The notes under the pieces: generated by a model | Told to the model about the DNA's origin: nothing | What the model saw: only the letters and a program-made list of their open reading frames with translations | Databases searched by the model: none | Translations under genes and position numbers: made by a program | DNA from: Algihabitans albus | GTDB taxonomy: Bacteria > Pseudomonadota > Alphaproteobacteria > Kiloniellales > DSM-21159 | Direction: 5' to 3' | Length of the DNA stretch: 64,000 nucleotides | Assembly (NCBI RefSeq): GCF_003572205.1 | Contig: NZ_QXNY01000002.1 | Span: forward strand, 744,001-808,000 | Shown: one piece after another, positions 19,093-28,303 of the stretch | Position numbering within the stretch: position 1 is the stretch's first letter | Layout: the number at the start of each line of letters is the position of its first letter

Positions 19093-19964
19093 CAGGCCGC
19101 CGCCTCGCGCAGCTTGGCGGGACTCGCCCAGCCAAGATCGCGGCAGATGTCGATGGTCAACTCGGGCCGATTCAGCGTGTAGATGTGGAAACCCTCGACC
19201 CCCTCGCCCTGCAGCCGGCGGCAGAAGGAAACGGCCGTCTCGACGGCGGCTTCGTGATGCGCGTCGGGCTGGTCGGCCAAGGGTGCGAAGCGCGCCTCCA
19301 GCCAGGCCGGGACGCTGGCGCCGCACCTACGGCTGAAGTTGGAGACCTTGGCGAAGTCGAAGACCGGCATGATGCCGGCGATCACCGGCGCGTCGATCCC
19401 CGCCGCCGTGACCCGGTCGCGGTAGCGCAGGAAAATCTCCGGCTCGAAAACATACTGGGTGATGGCGTCGTCCGCCCCTGCCGCGAACTTGCACCGCAGG
19501 TGCACCAAATCGGACTCACCGCCGCGATAGTCCGGGTGCGGTTCCGGGTAGGCGCCGACCGAGACATGTCCGGCGCCCAGGCGCTTGAGCGCCTCGGTCA
19601 GTTCGGCCGCTCCGGCATAGCCCTCCGGATGCGGCGTGAAGGCATCCCCCATCTCGGGCATGTCGCCGCGCAAGGCCACGAAGTGCGAGATCCCGGCCTC
19701 GATCCAACTCTTCGCCAGGTCGTCCGTCTCGGCCCGGCTGGCGCCGACCGTCGTCAGGTGCGCCGCTGGAACCGTTCCCCTCTGCTGCCGCATACGCCGC
19801 AGAACGCGGTCGCTGCGGTCCCTGGCGGACCCGCCGGCACCGTAGGTCACCGACAGATAAGCCGGCTGCAGCGCCGAAAGGCGGGACACCGTCGTCCAGA
19901 AGCGCTCTTCCGCCTTTGGCGCAGGCGGGAAAACCTCGAAGGAAACTTGGGGCATCCGCGACAT
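19092..19964 (-). CDS. metF: Methylenetetrahydrofolate reductase
   Basis: A 290-aa flavoenzyme that reduces 5,10-methylene-THF to 5-methyl-THF, the donor for methionine synthase. SFEVFPP at residues 8-14 contains the catalytic Glu, YLSVTYGAGGS follows, FVALRGDMP and DAITQYVFEPEIF line the FAD barrel, and GFHIYTLNR closes it. GAGGAAGG lies before the ATG. It is the first gene of a minus-strand run ending with the two metH pieces, so folate methylation and methyl transfer are co-expressed. Confidence 0.95.
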   Translation of the reverse strand: MSRMPQVSFEVFPPAPKAEERFWTTVSRLSALQPAYLSVTYGAGGSARDRSDRVLRRMRQQRGTVPAAHLTTVGASRAETDDLAKSWIEAGISHFVALRGDMPEMGDAFTPHPEGYAGAAELTEALKRLGAGHVSVGAYPEPHPDYRGGESDLVHLRCKFAAGADDAITQYVFEPEIFLRYRDRVTAAGIDAPVIAGIMPVFDFAKVSNFSRRCGASVPAWLEARFAPLADQPDAHHEAAVETAVSFCRRLQGEGVEGFHIYTLNRPELTIDICRDLGWASPAKLREAAA

Positions 19965-20071
19965 GAGGCAGGCCTTCCTCAGCTCTCGGTCTTGCGTGGC
20001 ACGAAGCTAGCAGCAAGAGATTAACTGATCCAAAAGCGCCAGCTTGTGACGGCAATTCGACCTCGATATCC

Positions 20072-20094
20072 ATATCAGCATATTGTTATATAGA
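20072..20094. promoter_or_regulatory. AT-rich imperfect palindrome upstream of metF
   Basis: The segment CATATCAGCATATTGTTATA and the bases after it stand out in a GC-rich background, about 110 bases upstream of metF. The repeated ATAT half-sites resemble operators of ArsR-type methionine-cycle regulators known from proteobacteria, but no such regulator is encoded nearby. It may also simply contain the promoter's -10 box. Confidence 0.3.
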
Positions 20095-20223
20095 CAAGTT
20101 GCGACTTCATGAAGACGGCAGGCGGCAGGCCCACCTGGCTGGAAATGACAAGCTGCGATTCGCCGTCCGGCGGCATCGCGGTGCCCCAGGCGCCCTCGGC
20201 GGGACAAGGCGACGGAGACAGGG

Positions 20224-21288
20224 TCAGTCCGGCAGCCGGATGACATCCTGCGGGTCGAGCGCGAATCCGACCCGCTCTCCGGGACGAAACTCACGCCGTC
20301 CCGGCGCTTCCGCGACGACGGGCCGCTCGGTGAGGCCCTCGACGATCAGCCGCGTGCGATTTCCCAGGAACAGGGCCGAGGCAACGCGGCCCGACAGGAC
20401 CGCGTCTTGGGAGTCCGTGACAAGCAGGGCTTCCGGGCGGCAGAGATAGTCGGCCTCGGCAGCGTCGGGAGTTTCATCCGAGGCCGGCAACCGCACCCGG
20501 CCGCCGGGCAATTGCAGCCATCCGCCGCGCCGAGAGCCGCGCAGCAGGTTCATGGTCCCGATGAACTCCGCAACGAAGCGGCTGGCCGGCCGGAAGTAGA
20601 TCTCTCTCGGCGGTCCGATCTGCGCCACCTGCCCACGACTCATGACGACGATGCGGTCGCCCAAGGCCATGGCTTCCGACTGATCGTGGGTCACGTAGAT
20701 CGCCGTGATGCCCAGCCGGCGCAGCAGCGCGTCGATTTCCACGCGCAGCCGTTCGCGCAACGCGGCGTCGAGCGCGGTCAGCGGCTCGTCGAGCAAGAGC
20801 ACTCGGGGCTGCACGGCCAAAGCACGCGCCAGCGCGACCCGTTGGCGCTGACCGCCGGACAACTGGTCGATCCTGCGGTGAGCCAGATCGCCGATCGCCA
20901 TCATCTCGAGCACCCCGGCAACCCGGCTTTGCCGCTCGGCCTCGGAGACTCGCCGGACCCGCAGGCCATAGCCCACGTTGCCGGCCACATCCATGTTGGG
21001 GAAGAGCGCGTAGGACTGGAAGACCATGCCAACCCGGCGCTTTTCGATCGGGAGCGGCGTGACGTCCTGCCCATCGAACAGCACGCGGCCGCCGGGATCT
21101 GGCGCCTCCAGCCCCGCCACGAGACGCAGCGTCGTCGTCTTGCCGCAGCCCGAGGGGCCCAGGAACACAACGGTTTCGCCCCCCGCGATCTCCAGATCCA
21201 ACGGCTCCAACGCCCGCGTGCCGTCGGGGAAGGTCTTGGAACAGCCCCGTAAGTGCACGGGGGTGCGCGGCGTCTCGCCAAGCGTCAT
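20224..21288 (-). CDS. ABC transporter ATP-binding protein (PotA/FbpC/PhnT type)
   Basis: A 354-aa importer ATPase. Walker A is FLGPSGCGKTTTLR, the Q-loop is VFQSYALFPNM, the signature LSGGQRQRVALARALA, Walker B VLLLDEPLTALDA, and the H-loop YVTHDQSEAM. The C-terminal 110 residues are a TOBE-type regulatory domain with YLCRPEALLV. This architecture energises uptake of polyamines, iron(III) or phosphonates. It overlaps permease 2 by ATGA and is the last gene of the operon SBP-permease-permease-ATPase. Confidence 0.92.
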   Translation of the reverse strand: MTLGETPRTPVHLRGCSKTFPDGTRALEPLDLEIAGGETVVFLGPSGCGKTTTLRLVAGLEAPDPGGRVLFDGQDVTPLPIEKRRVGMVFQSYALFPNMDVAGNVGYGLRVRRVSEAERQSRVAGVLEMMAIGDLAHRRIDQLSGGQRQRVALARALAVQPRVLLLDEPLTALDAALRERLRVEIDALLRRLGITAIYVTHDQSEAMALGDRIVVMSRGQVAQIGPPREIYFRPASRFVAEFIGTMNLLRGSRRGGWLQLPGGRVRLPASDETPDAAEADYLCRPEALLVTDSQDAVLSGRVASALFLGNRTRLIVEGLTERPVVAEAPGRREFRPGERVGFALDPQDVIRLPD

Positions 21289-22184
21289 CGCGGCGCCTCC
21301 GGAACCCGGTCCCCGGACAACCCGGCCGCGGAGGCGTCGGCCGTGTTGCCCGCGTTGTCATCGGCAAGCGGCCGGGCCGCGCGGGCGCGGCGTTCCAGCC
21401 GGCTCATGGCCTGCATCGCGACCAGCAGCGGGACGATCATGACGAAGAAGACCAGCGTGAAGGCGCTGCCGACTTCCAGCCGCATCGAAGCGTAGGAGTC
21501 CGCCAGTCCGACCGGCAGGGTCTTCGTGAGCGGTGTATGCAGCATCCAGGTCAGGTTGAACTCTCCGATGGAAAGGGTCACCACCATCAGCGAGCCGGCG
21601 AGAATGCCGGAGCGGGCGTTGGGCAGGACGATGGTGAAGAAGCGGGTCCAGAAGCCGGCCCCCAAGCTGGCCGCTCCCTCCTCCAGAGTGCGCACGTCGA
21701 TCGAGGCCAGCACCGCCATCACGGCCCGCAGCATGAAGGGCAGCGTGTAGAGGACATGGCCGACGAGGATGAAACCCCAGGAGCGTCGAAACTCCCCCAG
21801 GCCGCCGTAGGTCAGCAGCAAAGCCAGGGCAATGGCCAGGCCGGGGATTGCGACTGGCAGGGTCACGACCTCCTCGACCAGCCGCGTCAACCAGGTCTGC
21901 CGCACGGTCAGGACATAGGCCGCGGGAATGCCGATCAGCAACGTGACGGCCAGGCAGGCCAAGGCGATGCCCAGGGTCAAGAGCAGCGTATCGCTGTAGA
22001 GCTCGAAAACCTGCAGCACCCACTTCAGGGTCAGGCCGCTGGACAGACCCTGAAAGAAGTTCACCGTGATCCCGGCGAGCATCGACAGCAGCGCCGGCAG
22101 GATCAGGAAGCTGCAGACCAGAAGGGTGAAGGCAAGCTGCACCCAGAACCCCCAACCGCGCCGTTTCGCAGAACCGCCCAGCAT
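21285..22184 (-). CDS. ABC transporter permease 2
   Basis: A 299-aa inner-membrane permease with about six membrane spans, beginning after a basic N-terminus (KRRGWGFWVQLAFTLLVCSF). EEGAASLGAGFWTRFFTIVLPNARSGILAG is the EAA loop that docks with the ATPase. The ATG at 22184 was preferred over the upstream start because the longer form would overlap the preceding permease gene and adds an unrelated arginine-rich leader. Ends in an ATGA overlap with the ATPase gene. Confidence 0.88.
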   Translation of the reverse strand: MLGGSAKRRGWGFWVQLAFTLLVCSFLILPALLSMLAGITVNFFQGLSSGLTLKWVLQVFELYSDTLLLTLGIALACLAVTLLIGIPAAYVLTVRQTWLTRLVEEVVTLPVAIPGLAIALALLLTYGGLGEFRRSWGFILVGHVLYTLPFMLRAVMAVLASIDVRTLEEGAASLGAGFWTRFFTIVLPNARSGILAGSLMVVTLSIGEFNLTWMLHTPLTKTLPVGLADSYASMRLEVGSAFTLVFFVMIVPLLVAMQAMSRLERRARAARPLADDNAGNTADASAAGLSGDRVPEAPR

Positions 22185-22188
22185 TCTA

Positions 22189-23007
22189 CTATCCCGCCGC
22201 CGCAACGCTGTTGCCGGCCAGGCTGCGCGACAGCGCAAGAACCAGCCAGGTAATCGCGCCCAAAACGATGGAGAGCGCGGCCGCCGTCGCGAAGTTGGCG
22301 TAGAGCACGAACTCCGTGTAGATGGTCATCGGCAGCACGTCGATATCCGTCGCCAGGGTGAAAGCGGTCCCGAAGGCGCCCATCGCGGTTGCGAAACAGA
22401 TCGCGCCGGAGGCCAGAAAGGCCGGCCTCAGAGCCGGCAACACGACGTCGCGCAGCACGGTCCAGGGGCCCGCACCCAGGGAGCGGGCCGCCTCCTCCAA
22501 CGCGGGGTCCAGCTTCTCGATCGCGGCCATGATGGTCAGGATGACTCGCGGAATCGAGAAGTAGACGTAGCCCATGAAGAGGCCGGCCATCGAGTAGGCG
22601 AAGACCAGCTTGTCGCCGAAGACCGCATCCGTGATGCCGCCGATCACACCCTGCCTGCCGGCCAGCATGATCACCATGAAGCCGACGACCACGCCCGGAA
22701 AAGCGAGTGGAAAGGTCATCAGCGCCACCAGCAGATCGCGTCCGGGAAAGGCATTGCGCTGAAGAAAAAGACCGGCCGCGGTGGAGATCGCCAAAGTCAT
22801 GAGCGTGACCCCTGCGGACAGGAGAATAGTGTTGAGAAAACTCTCGAAGTAGCGCGGCGTCGTCACCACCGCCGCATAGGCGGCGACGCCCGCGTCACCG
22901 CTGGCGCCGACCAGGATCAGCCTTGCGATGGGCAGCAGGAAGAAGGCGCCGATGAGAATGACGAGCGGCAGCAAGAGAAGGAGGTGACGAGACAAATCGC
23001 GGGACAT
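22189..23007 (-). CDS. ABC transporter permease 1
   Basis: A 272-aa permease with about six membrane spans; it starts SRHLLLLLPLVILIGAFFLL and carries the EAA loop EEAARSLGAGPWTVLRDVVLPALRPAFLAS. It pairs with the downstream permease to form the heterodimeric channel. It is separated from the binding-protein gene by 97 bases, a gap common where the binding protein is made in excess. Confidence 0.9.
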   Translation of the reverse strand: MSRDLSRHLLLLLPLVILIGAFFLLPIARLILVGASGDAGVAAYAAVVTTPRYFESFLNTILLSAGVTLMTLAISTAAGLFLQRNAFPGRDLLVALMTFPLAFPGVVVGFMVIMLAGRQGVIGGITDAVFGDKLVFAYSMAGLFMGYVYFSIPRVILTIMAAIEKLDPALEEAARSLGAGPWTVLRDVVLPALRPAFLASGAICFATAMGAFGTAFTLATDIDVLPMTIYTEFVLYANFATAAALSIVLGAITWLVLALSRSLAGNSVAAAG

Positions 23008-23104
23008 CGCAAGACAATCCGAACGGCAAAGGCCGGCGGCCGTCCTACCTGGACACCCGCCGGTCGCGCAGAACCAGAAGTCGGAACTAGGATTCGGACT
23101 CCGC

Positions 23105-24109
23105 TCAGCGCACCTCGTTAAGGTAACGCTCGCCGAAGTCCCTCTGAACCTGCTCCATCTTGGCGTAGTCCACCGGAGTGGCCCGCTCGTAATCGCTGTC
23201 GGGCAAAAACTTCTCGGCGATCTCCGCCGGCAACTCGATTGGGCGTGCCGGCTTCAGGAAGGCGTTGGTCCAGATCGCCTGGCCGGCGTCCGACATGATG
23301 AAATCCAGAATCTCCTTGCCCTTTTCCATGTTGGGCGCATCGGCGACCAGGCTCATCACGTAAGGCACCACGACGGAGCCCTCGCAGGGCAGCACGAATT
23401 CGAAGTTGCCGTCTTCGGTGTACTTGGCACGATAGGCGTTGAAGTCGTAGTCGAAGAGAATGGGAATCTCGCCCGAGACGACGCGGGCGTAGGAGGTCTG
23501 CTTCGGCACGATCGGATCGTTTTCGGCCAGATCCTGGAAGTAGGCGATGGCCGGATCGAAGTTGTCCAGATCGCCACCCATCGCCCGATTGACCGCCACG
23601 GCGCCGGCATAGCCGACGAAGGCACTGGAGGGATCGAGATAACCCACCATGCCGTCGTATTCCGGCTTGGTCAGATCGGCCCAGCACTGCGGCACTGCGG
23701 CATCGCCCAGGGCATCGACGTTGACGAAGAGACCGAGCGTTCCGAAATGGGTCGTGAACCAGTGGCCCTCGGGGTCCTTCAGGCCGTCGGGGACTTCCTC
23801 GAAACCAGCCGGCTTGTAGGCTTCGGTGACACCCTCGGCCTTCGCCTTGATCCCGAAGGTGACGCCGTAGTAGGCGATGTCGGCGACGGGATTGCCCTTC
23901 TCCGCCAGCAACTGGCTGAGCGTCTGACCGCTGTTCTTGTTGTCGTGCGGAATCTCGTACCCCAGCGCCGCCTCGATCGCGTCGAGCTGGGAGGCCCAGT
24001 CGGCCCATTGCGGCGGACAGTTGTAGCAGATCGCGTCCGCCGCTTCGACACTCGGCATGAAGGCAACCACGGCCCCGGCGGTCGCCAGGCCCAACATCAC
24101 GTTACGCAT
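23105..24109 (-). CDS. ABC transporter extracellular solute-binding protein
   Basis: A 334-aa family-1 periplasmic binding protein. The signal peptide runs to about residue 23 (FMPSVEA-ADA). The mature start has two close cysteines (AICYNCPPQWADW) that may form a disulfide. Further on, LADIAYYGVTFG-like and LDPSSAFVGYAG segments recall binding proteins for spermidine/putrescine, iron or aminoethylphosphonate; the ligand cannot be fixed from sequence. AAGGAT precedes the ATG. It lies directly downstream of a LacI-type regulator on the same strand. Confidence 0.88.
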   Translation of the reverse strand: MRNVMLGLATAGAVVAFMPSVEAADAICYNCPPQWADWASQLDAIEAALGYEIPHDNKNSGQTLSQLLAEKGNPVADIAYYGVTFGIKAKAEGVTEAYKPAGFEEVPDGLKDPEGHWFTTHFGTLGLFVNVDALGDAAVPQCWADLTKPEYDGMVGYLDPSSAFVGYAGAVAVNRAMGGDLDNFDPAIAYFQDLAENDPIVPKQTSYARVVSGEIPILFDYDFNAYRAKYTEDGNFEFVLPCEGSVVVPYVMSLVADAPNMEKGKEILDFIMSDAGQAIWTNAFLKPARPIELPAEIAEKFLPDSDYERATPVDYAKMEQVQRDFGERYLNEVR

Positions 24110-24172
24110 CGATCCTTATCCTTTCCTCGTCTTCAAAAGATGCAACGGGCCGGCAGTCTCAAGACCTCTGGC

Positions 24173-25234
24173 TCAAGACGTCCGGCCGGACAGAGGCAGT
24201 GGCCCGGACCGAGCCGGCCCCACCGTCTCCCCCCGGCGCAGGCTGTGGGTCAGCAGGACAGGCGCGCGCAGGCTCTCGGCCTCTTCACCGCCGGCCATCA
24301 GCTTGGCCAGCAACCCGAAGGCGTCGCGCCCCATCGCCTCGGTCGGCTGGACGATCGTGGTGAGCTGCGGGCGCAGCGCCGCTGTCATGGCGATTCCGTC
24401 GAAGCCGACCAGGGAAAGATCGCGCGGCACCTCGAGCCCAAGACGGGTCGCCGCGGCCATCACGGCGACCGCGATGAGGTCGGTCGAGCAGAAGAGCGCC
24501 GTCGGCGACTCCGGCGTCGTCAGGGCGCTTCGGAGCTCCCGTGTCAGGTCCGTCGCCTCGAAGGCGACCTCGATCACCGGATCCGGCTCCAGCCCGGCGC
24601 GCAACATGGCATCGTCGTAGCCGAGCCAGCGCAGGCGCGCGCGGTCGCTGTCGGCGAACTGACCGGCGACCATGCCGATGCGATGATGACCGTAGCTTTT
24701 CAACAACTCGACCACCTCGCGGGCGGCGGCGACATTGTCGACGGTAACCGCGGCGCGGTGTCTTACGCTCGGCTGATTGTAGATCAGCACATAGGCCACC
24801 CCGCGCTCGTCCAGCTCATCCAGCAACTCACTGTCGTCGGACTTGGCGACGGTCAGGATCAGGCCGTCCACGTTGTGGCTGAGCAGCGTTTCGACCGCCT
24901 CCGCTTCCTCGCCCTTGTCGTAGTTGGTCGCCGTCAGGAGCACGCCGTAGCCGGCGGCCCGGGCCGCGCCCTGGACGCCCTGTACCGAACCCGCGAAGAC
25001 CGGATTGGCCAGTGAGGGAATCATCAAGCCGATCGTCGAACTGCGCGCGGTCTTGAGACCCCGACCCAGACGGTTCGGCCGAAAGCCGAGTTCCTTGATC
25101 GCCTCGCGCACGCGCTGCGTCGCCGCCGAATGCGGCGGCGCCAGGCCGTTGACCACCCGGCTGACGGTCGCAACCGAAACTTCGGCGCGCGCGGCGACCG
25201 TGCGGATGGTGGGTGGAGTCTTGACCGTGCTCAT
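24173..25234 (-). CDS. LacI-family transcriptional regulator
   Basis: A 353-aa regulator. The HTH is TIRTVAARAEVSVATVSRVVNG at about residues 9-30, followed by the hinge helix KELGFRPNRLGRGLKTARS that inserts into the minor groove, and a ribose-binding-like effector domain (STIGLMIPSLANPVFAG). The ATG at 25234 was chosen because the HTH normally starts within ten residues of the N-terminus. It is immediately upstream of the ABC importer, which it probably controls; a LacI-type palindrome lies upstream of its own start. A sugar-like or related small ligand is expected for the family. Confidence 0.9.
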   Translation of the reverse strand: MSTVKTPPTIRTVAARAEVSVATVSRVVNGLAPPHSAATQRVREAIKELGFRPNRLGRGLKTARSSTIGLMIPSLANPVFAGSVQGVQGAARAAGYGVLLTATNYDKGEEAEAVETLLSHNVDGLILTVAKSDDSELLDELDERGVAYVLIYNQPSVRHRAAVTVDNVAAAREVVELLKSYGHHRIGMVAGQFADSDRARLRWLGYDDAMLRAGLEPDPVIEVAFEATDLTRELRSALTTPESPTALFCSTDLIAVAVMAAATRLGLEVPRDLSLVGFDGIAMTAALRPQLTTIVQPTEAMGRDAFGLLAKLMAGGEEAESLRAPVLLTHSLRRGETVGPARSGPLPLSGRTS

Positions 25235-25300
25235 GGGGCGGAGACGCCATGCCAGAGAAGCCTTGGCCTTCCCTGTGAGCGCGCGCCGAGCCGCGGTCAC

Positions 25301-25312
25301 GTAAACGTTTTC
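25301..25312. promoter_or_regulatory. LacI-type operator
   Basis: GTAAACGTTTTC with the perfect core AAACGTTT and central CG fits the LacI/PurR operator type. It is about 67 bases upstream of the regulator's ATG, consistent with autoregulation and with control of the downstream transporter genes by read-through. I saw no second copy before the binding-protein gene. Confidence 0.55.
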
Positions 25313-25410
25313 TTACGGACCGTGAAACAACGTGTAACGCTTTGACCGGAAACCGAAATTTGCCCCACTCGGCGGCGTGAAATTTTGATGACGTCCAGGA
25401 AGGACAGGAC

Positions 25411-26709
25411 TCACAGTCGACCGGGCAACCAGAGCGTGAGTGCCGGCAGGGCGATCAGCAGCGCAAGCCGCAGGACGTCGGCTGCCAGGAACGGCAAGAT
25501 ACCGCGGATGATGGTGGACTGGCGCAAACCCGGAACGACACCCTGGATCACAAAGAGATTCATACCGATCGGGGGTGTGATGAGGCCGATCTCGGCGGCG
25601 GTGACCAAGAGGATGCCGAACCATACGGGATCGAGCCCCAAGGCCGCGACGACCGGAAAGACGAAAGGCACCGTCAGCAGGATCATGGAGAGGGAGTCCA
25701 TGAAGCAGCCGAGCAGCAGGTAGAACAGCATGATCAGCAGCAGCACGGTCATCGGTGCCAGCCCCGCACCCTCGACCCAGCCGGTCAGCAGACGCGGCAG
25801 GCCGCTGGTTTCGATGAAGTAGTTGAACAGCGCCGCCCCCACCAGGATCAGGAAGATCATGCCGGTGGTGCGCGCCGTCTCCTCCGCCGCGTCGAGCAGC
25901 ATCCGCCAGGTGAACTGCCCGGTGACGGCCGTCAGTGCAATGGCGCCGAAGGCCCCGATCGCCGCCGCTTCGGTCGGCGAGAACCAGCCCCAGTAGATGC
26001 CGCCGATCACCAGGAAGAACAGCAGTGCCACGGCCCAAACCCGCTTGAGCGATGCCCGGCGATGGCCGCGTTCCGGCTTCCCGGTCGCCGGCGCCAGCTT
26101 CGGATCGATCCGGGTTTGCACGAAGACGGCCGCCATGTAGAGCAGCGTGGCGAGCAGACCGGGGATCAGCGCGCCGACGAAAAGCTGCCCGATCGAGGTC
26201 TCCGTCAGCAGTCCGTAGATCACCAGCAGAATCGAGGGCGGGATCAGGACGCCGAGCGTGCCGCCGGCGGCGATGGAGGCCGCCGCCAGGGAATCGGCAT
26301 AGCCGAAACGGCGCATCTCCGGCAGGGAAACCTTGCCCATGGTGGCAGCGGTGGCAAGGCTGGACCCGCAGATCGCCCCGAAGGCCGCGCAGGCCCCGAT
26401 GGTCGCCATGGCGAGACCGCCCCGCGCCCGGCCCACGAAGGCACCCGCCGCCTGATAGAGACTCCGGGACAGGCCCGCACGCGCCGCGAAGACACCCATC
26501 GCGACGAACAGCGGCACTACAGACAGGCTGTAGGGAAAGACCGCTTCGAAGGGCGCGGCACCGAGCACGAAGCCGGCGCCGAACCAGCCGTTCAGCAGCG
26601 CGAAGCCACCGACGCCAACGACGCCCATGGCAATTGCGACAGGCACGCGCAACAGCACCAGAAGCAAGGCACCGAGAAAGGCGACGAGACCGAAAAAGGG
26701 ATCACTCAC
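25411..26709 (-). CDS. dctM: TRAP transporter large permease (system 1)
   Basis: A 432-aa DctM-type membrane protein with about 12 hydrophobic spans, the sodium-coupled transport subunit. Family markers are ATIGACAAFGAICGSSLATAATMGKVSLPEM and TLGVLIPPSILLVIYG, and near the end TAAEIGLITPPIGMNLFVIQG. The GTG at 26709 overlaps the small-permease stop by GTGA; the longer frame to the right is out of register with the real small-permease gene. Final gene of TRAP system 1. Confidence 0.92.
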   Translation of the reverse strand: MSDPFFGLVAFLGALLLVLLRVPVAIAMGVVGVGGFALLNGWFGAGFVLGAAPFEAVFPYSLSVVPLFVAMGVFAARAGLSRSLYQAAGAFVGRARGGLAMATIGACAAFGAICGSSLATAATMGKVSLPEMRRFGYADSLAAASIAAGGTLGVLIPPSILLVIYGLLTETSIGQLFVGALIPGLLATLLYMAAVFVQTRIDPKLAPATGKPERGHRRASLKRVWAVALLFFLVIGGIYWGWFSPTEAAAIGAFGAIALTAVTGQFTWRMLLDAAEETARTTGMIFLILVGAALFNYFIETSGLPRLLTGWVEGAGLAPMTVLLLIMLFYLLLGCFMDSLSMILLTVPFVFPVVAALGLDPVWFGILLVTAAEIGLITPPIGMNLFVIQGVVPGLRQSTIIRGILPFLAADVLRLALLIALPALTLWLPGRL

Positions 26710-27245
26710 GCCTGCTCCCTCCCCCGATCCGCCCCCTGCAGGGCCGCAAGCAAGGCCGTGATCGCAATCAGCAAGGTCGCCAGCAGCGAGAGGGCGGCCC
26801 CGAACAGCAGCGGCGCCCAATACCAGGTCTTCGGCAGGCCGAGAGTTTGGGAGACATCGCCGAACTGAGCCTGCTGCGCCGCCGCCTGCCAGCCGTAAAT
26901 CAGGATCAGCGCCATCAACCCTGCGGCAAGCCCCGCCCCCAGTGCCCTCAGCAAGGCCGACAACCGGGACGGCAGGCTCTGCGCCAGCAGGTCGACGGAC
27001 ACATGAGAGTCGGTCAGGAAGGCATAGGGAATCGCCAACCAGGCCGCCGCCATGACGCCAAGCTGCACAAGATCGACCACGCCGAAGATGGCGCTATCGG
27101 TCGGACGGAGCGCCACGTCGACAACGGTCACGGCCATCGCCCCGCCCAGCCCCAGCATCCCGAGCAGAGCGACGATGCGGGCGAAGCGGGTGAGCAGATC
27201 GTCCAGACGCGCGAGCGTAGCCCCGCTCGGCCGATCTCCGGTCAC
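26706..27245 (-). CDS. dctQ: TRAP transporter small permease (system 1)
   Basis: A 179-aa DctQ-type protein with four hydrophobic helices (GMLGLGGAMAVTVVDVALR, the next around LGVMAAAWLAIPYAFL, then ALGAGLAAGLMALILIYGW and the last near the C-terminus). DSHVSVDLLAQSLP between helices 2 and 3 is the conserved cytoplasmic loop. Its ATG overlaps the binding-protein stop (ATGA). Confidence 0.88.
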   Translation of the reverse strand: MTGDRPSGATLARLDDLLTRFARIVALLGMLGLGGAMAVTVVDVALRPTDSAIFGVVDLVQLGVMAAAWLAIPYAFLTDSHVSVDLLAQSLPSRLSALLRALGAGLAAGLMALILIYGWQAAAQQAQFGDVSQTLGLPKTWYWAPLLFGAALSLLATLLIAITALLAALQGADRGREQA

Positions 27246-28264
27246 TTCGCTTCGAACTGTGCGACGTAGTCCTGGGCCTTTGCGAAGATCTCACGAGCGT
27301 TCTCGACGCCCTGCCCCTCCAACTCGTCCAGGTAGGCCTCGATCATCGGCGCGAGCGCTTCGCGCCAGCGGGCGCGCTCGGCGTCGCCGAGGGTCGTGAC
27401 GCCATTGCCCTTCTCCTTGGCCGCGGCCAGTCCCGGCGCGTCCCAGGCATTCCACCAGTCGCCGAACTTGGCCGTCAAGGCGTCACCGGAGGCACCATCG
27501 ATACAGGCCTGCACATCGGCCGGCAGGCGGTCGTAGCTGCGCTGGTTCATCACGAGAAAGAAGGAAACCGTGTAGGCGCGCGCGTCGAGATGGTGCTCCA
27601 ACACCTCCGCGAGCCGGAAAGAACGGACCGGATCCCACGGGAAGACGGTTCCGTCGATCACACCCTTTTCGAGATTCTCGTAAACCTGACCCGGCGGCAT
27701 GCCCTGGGGAATCGCGCCCAGGGATTCGAGCATCATGGAGATCGCCGGGCTGGGTGTCCGGATGCGCAAACCCCGCATGTCCTCCATCGTCCCGACCTGC
27801 GTTCCACGCGTGTGGATCAGGCCGCCGTTGTGCGCGTGCAGCGCCAGGACCTTCAGGCCTTCGTACTCCTCGGCCAGATAGTCCGGGAAGAGCGCCCAGA
27901 GGGTGCGGGACGCGGCATCGGCGGACTCCGTCAGGAAGGGCAGATCGATCACCGAAGTCCGCGGAAAGCGCCCGCGCGGGATGCCGTGCAGGCCATGGGC
28001 GATATCGACCACACCGGCCAGAACCTGTTCCTGCTGCTTGGCGACATTGCCGAGCTGGGTGCCGCCGGGAAAGATCTCGACGGCGACCTGACCGTTGCTG
28101 CAGGTCGCCAGGTCCTCGGCCCAAGGCTGGAGGAAATCGGTGTGAATACCGTGCACCGGCGGCAGGAAGTGGCTGAGCTTGAGCTCGTACTCGGCGGCCT
28201 GGAGCGTACTCACGGTCAAGCCGACCGCGAAGACGGTCCCCACCAGAAGCTGTGCGATCCGCAT
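27242..28264 (-). CDS. dctP: TRAP transporter substrate-binding protein (system 1)
   Basis: A 340-aa periplasmic receptor with a signal peptide ending near VSTLQAAEYE. LKLSHFLPPVHGIHTDFLQPWAEDL is the typical DctP N-lobe start; EDMRGLRIRTPSPA contains the arginine that usually clamps the ligand carboxylate; GVIDGTVFPW follows. It binds an organic acid; the flanking P450 and CoA-transferase hint at a hydrophobic or branched carboxylate, which is inference. It begins 40 bases after the P450 stop, so it may be transcribed with it. Confidence 0.92.
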   Translation of the reverse strand: MRIAQLLVGTVFAVGLTVSTLQAAEYELKLSHFLPPVHGIHTDFLQPWAEDLATCSNGQVAVEIFPGGTQLGNVAKQQEQVLAGVVDIAHGLHGIPRGRFPRTSVIDLPFLTESADAASRTLWALFPDYLAEEYEGLKVLALHAHNGGLIHTRGTQVGTMEDMRGLRIRTPSPAISMMLESLGAIPQGMPPGQVYENLEKGVIDGTVFPWDPVRSFRLAEVLEHHLDARAYTVSFFLVMNQRSYDRLPADVQACIDGASGDALTAKFGDWWNAWDAPGLAAAKEKGNGVTTLGDAERARWREALAPMIEAYLDELEGQGVENAREIFAKAQDYVAQFEAK

Positions 28265-28303
28265 GGTGTTATCGAACCTCCCTCTTGTTCAGTTTGTCGC
28301 GGT

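Noticed and set aside
19965-20223. SAM or cobalamin riboswitch ahead of metF
   Set aside because: No conserved riboswitch core could be traced by eye in the leader; only the AT-rich palindrome stands out.
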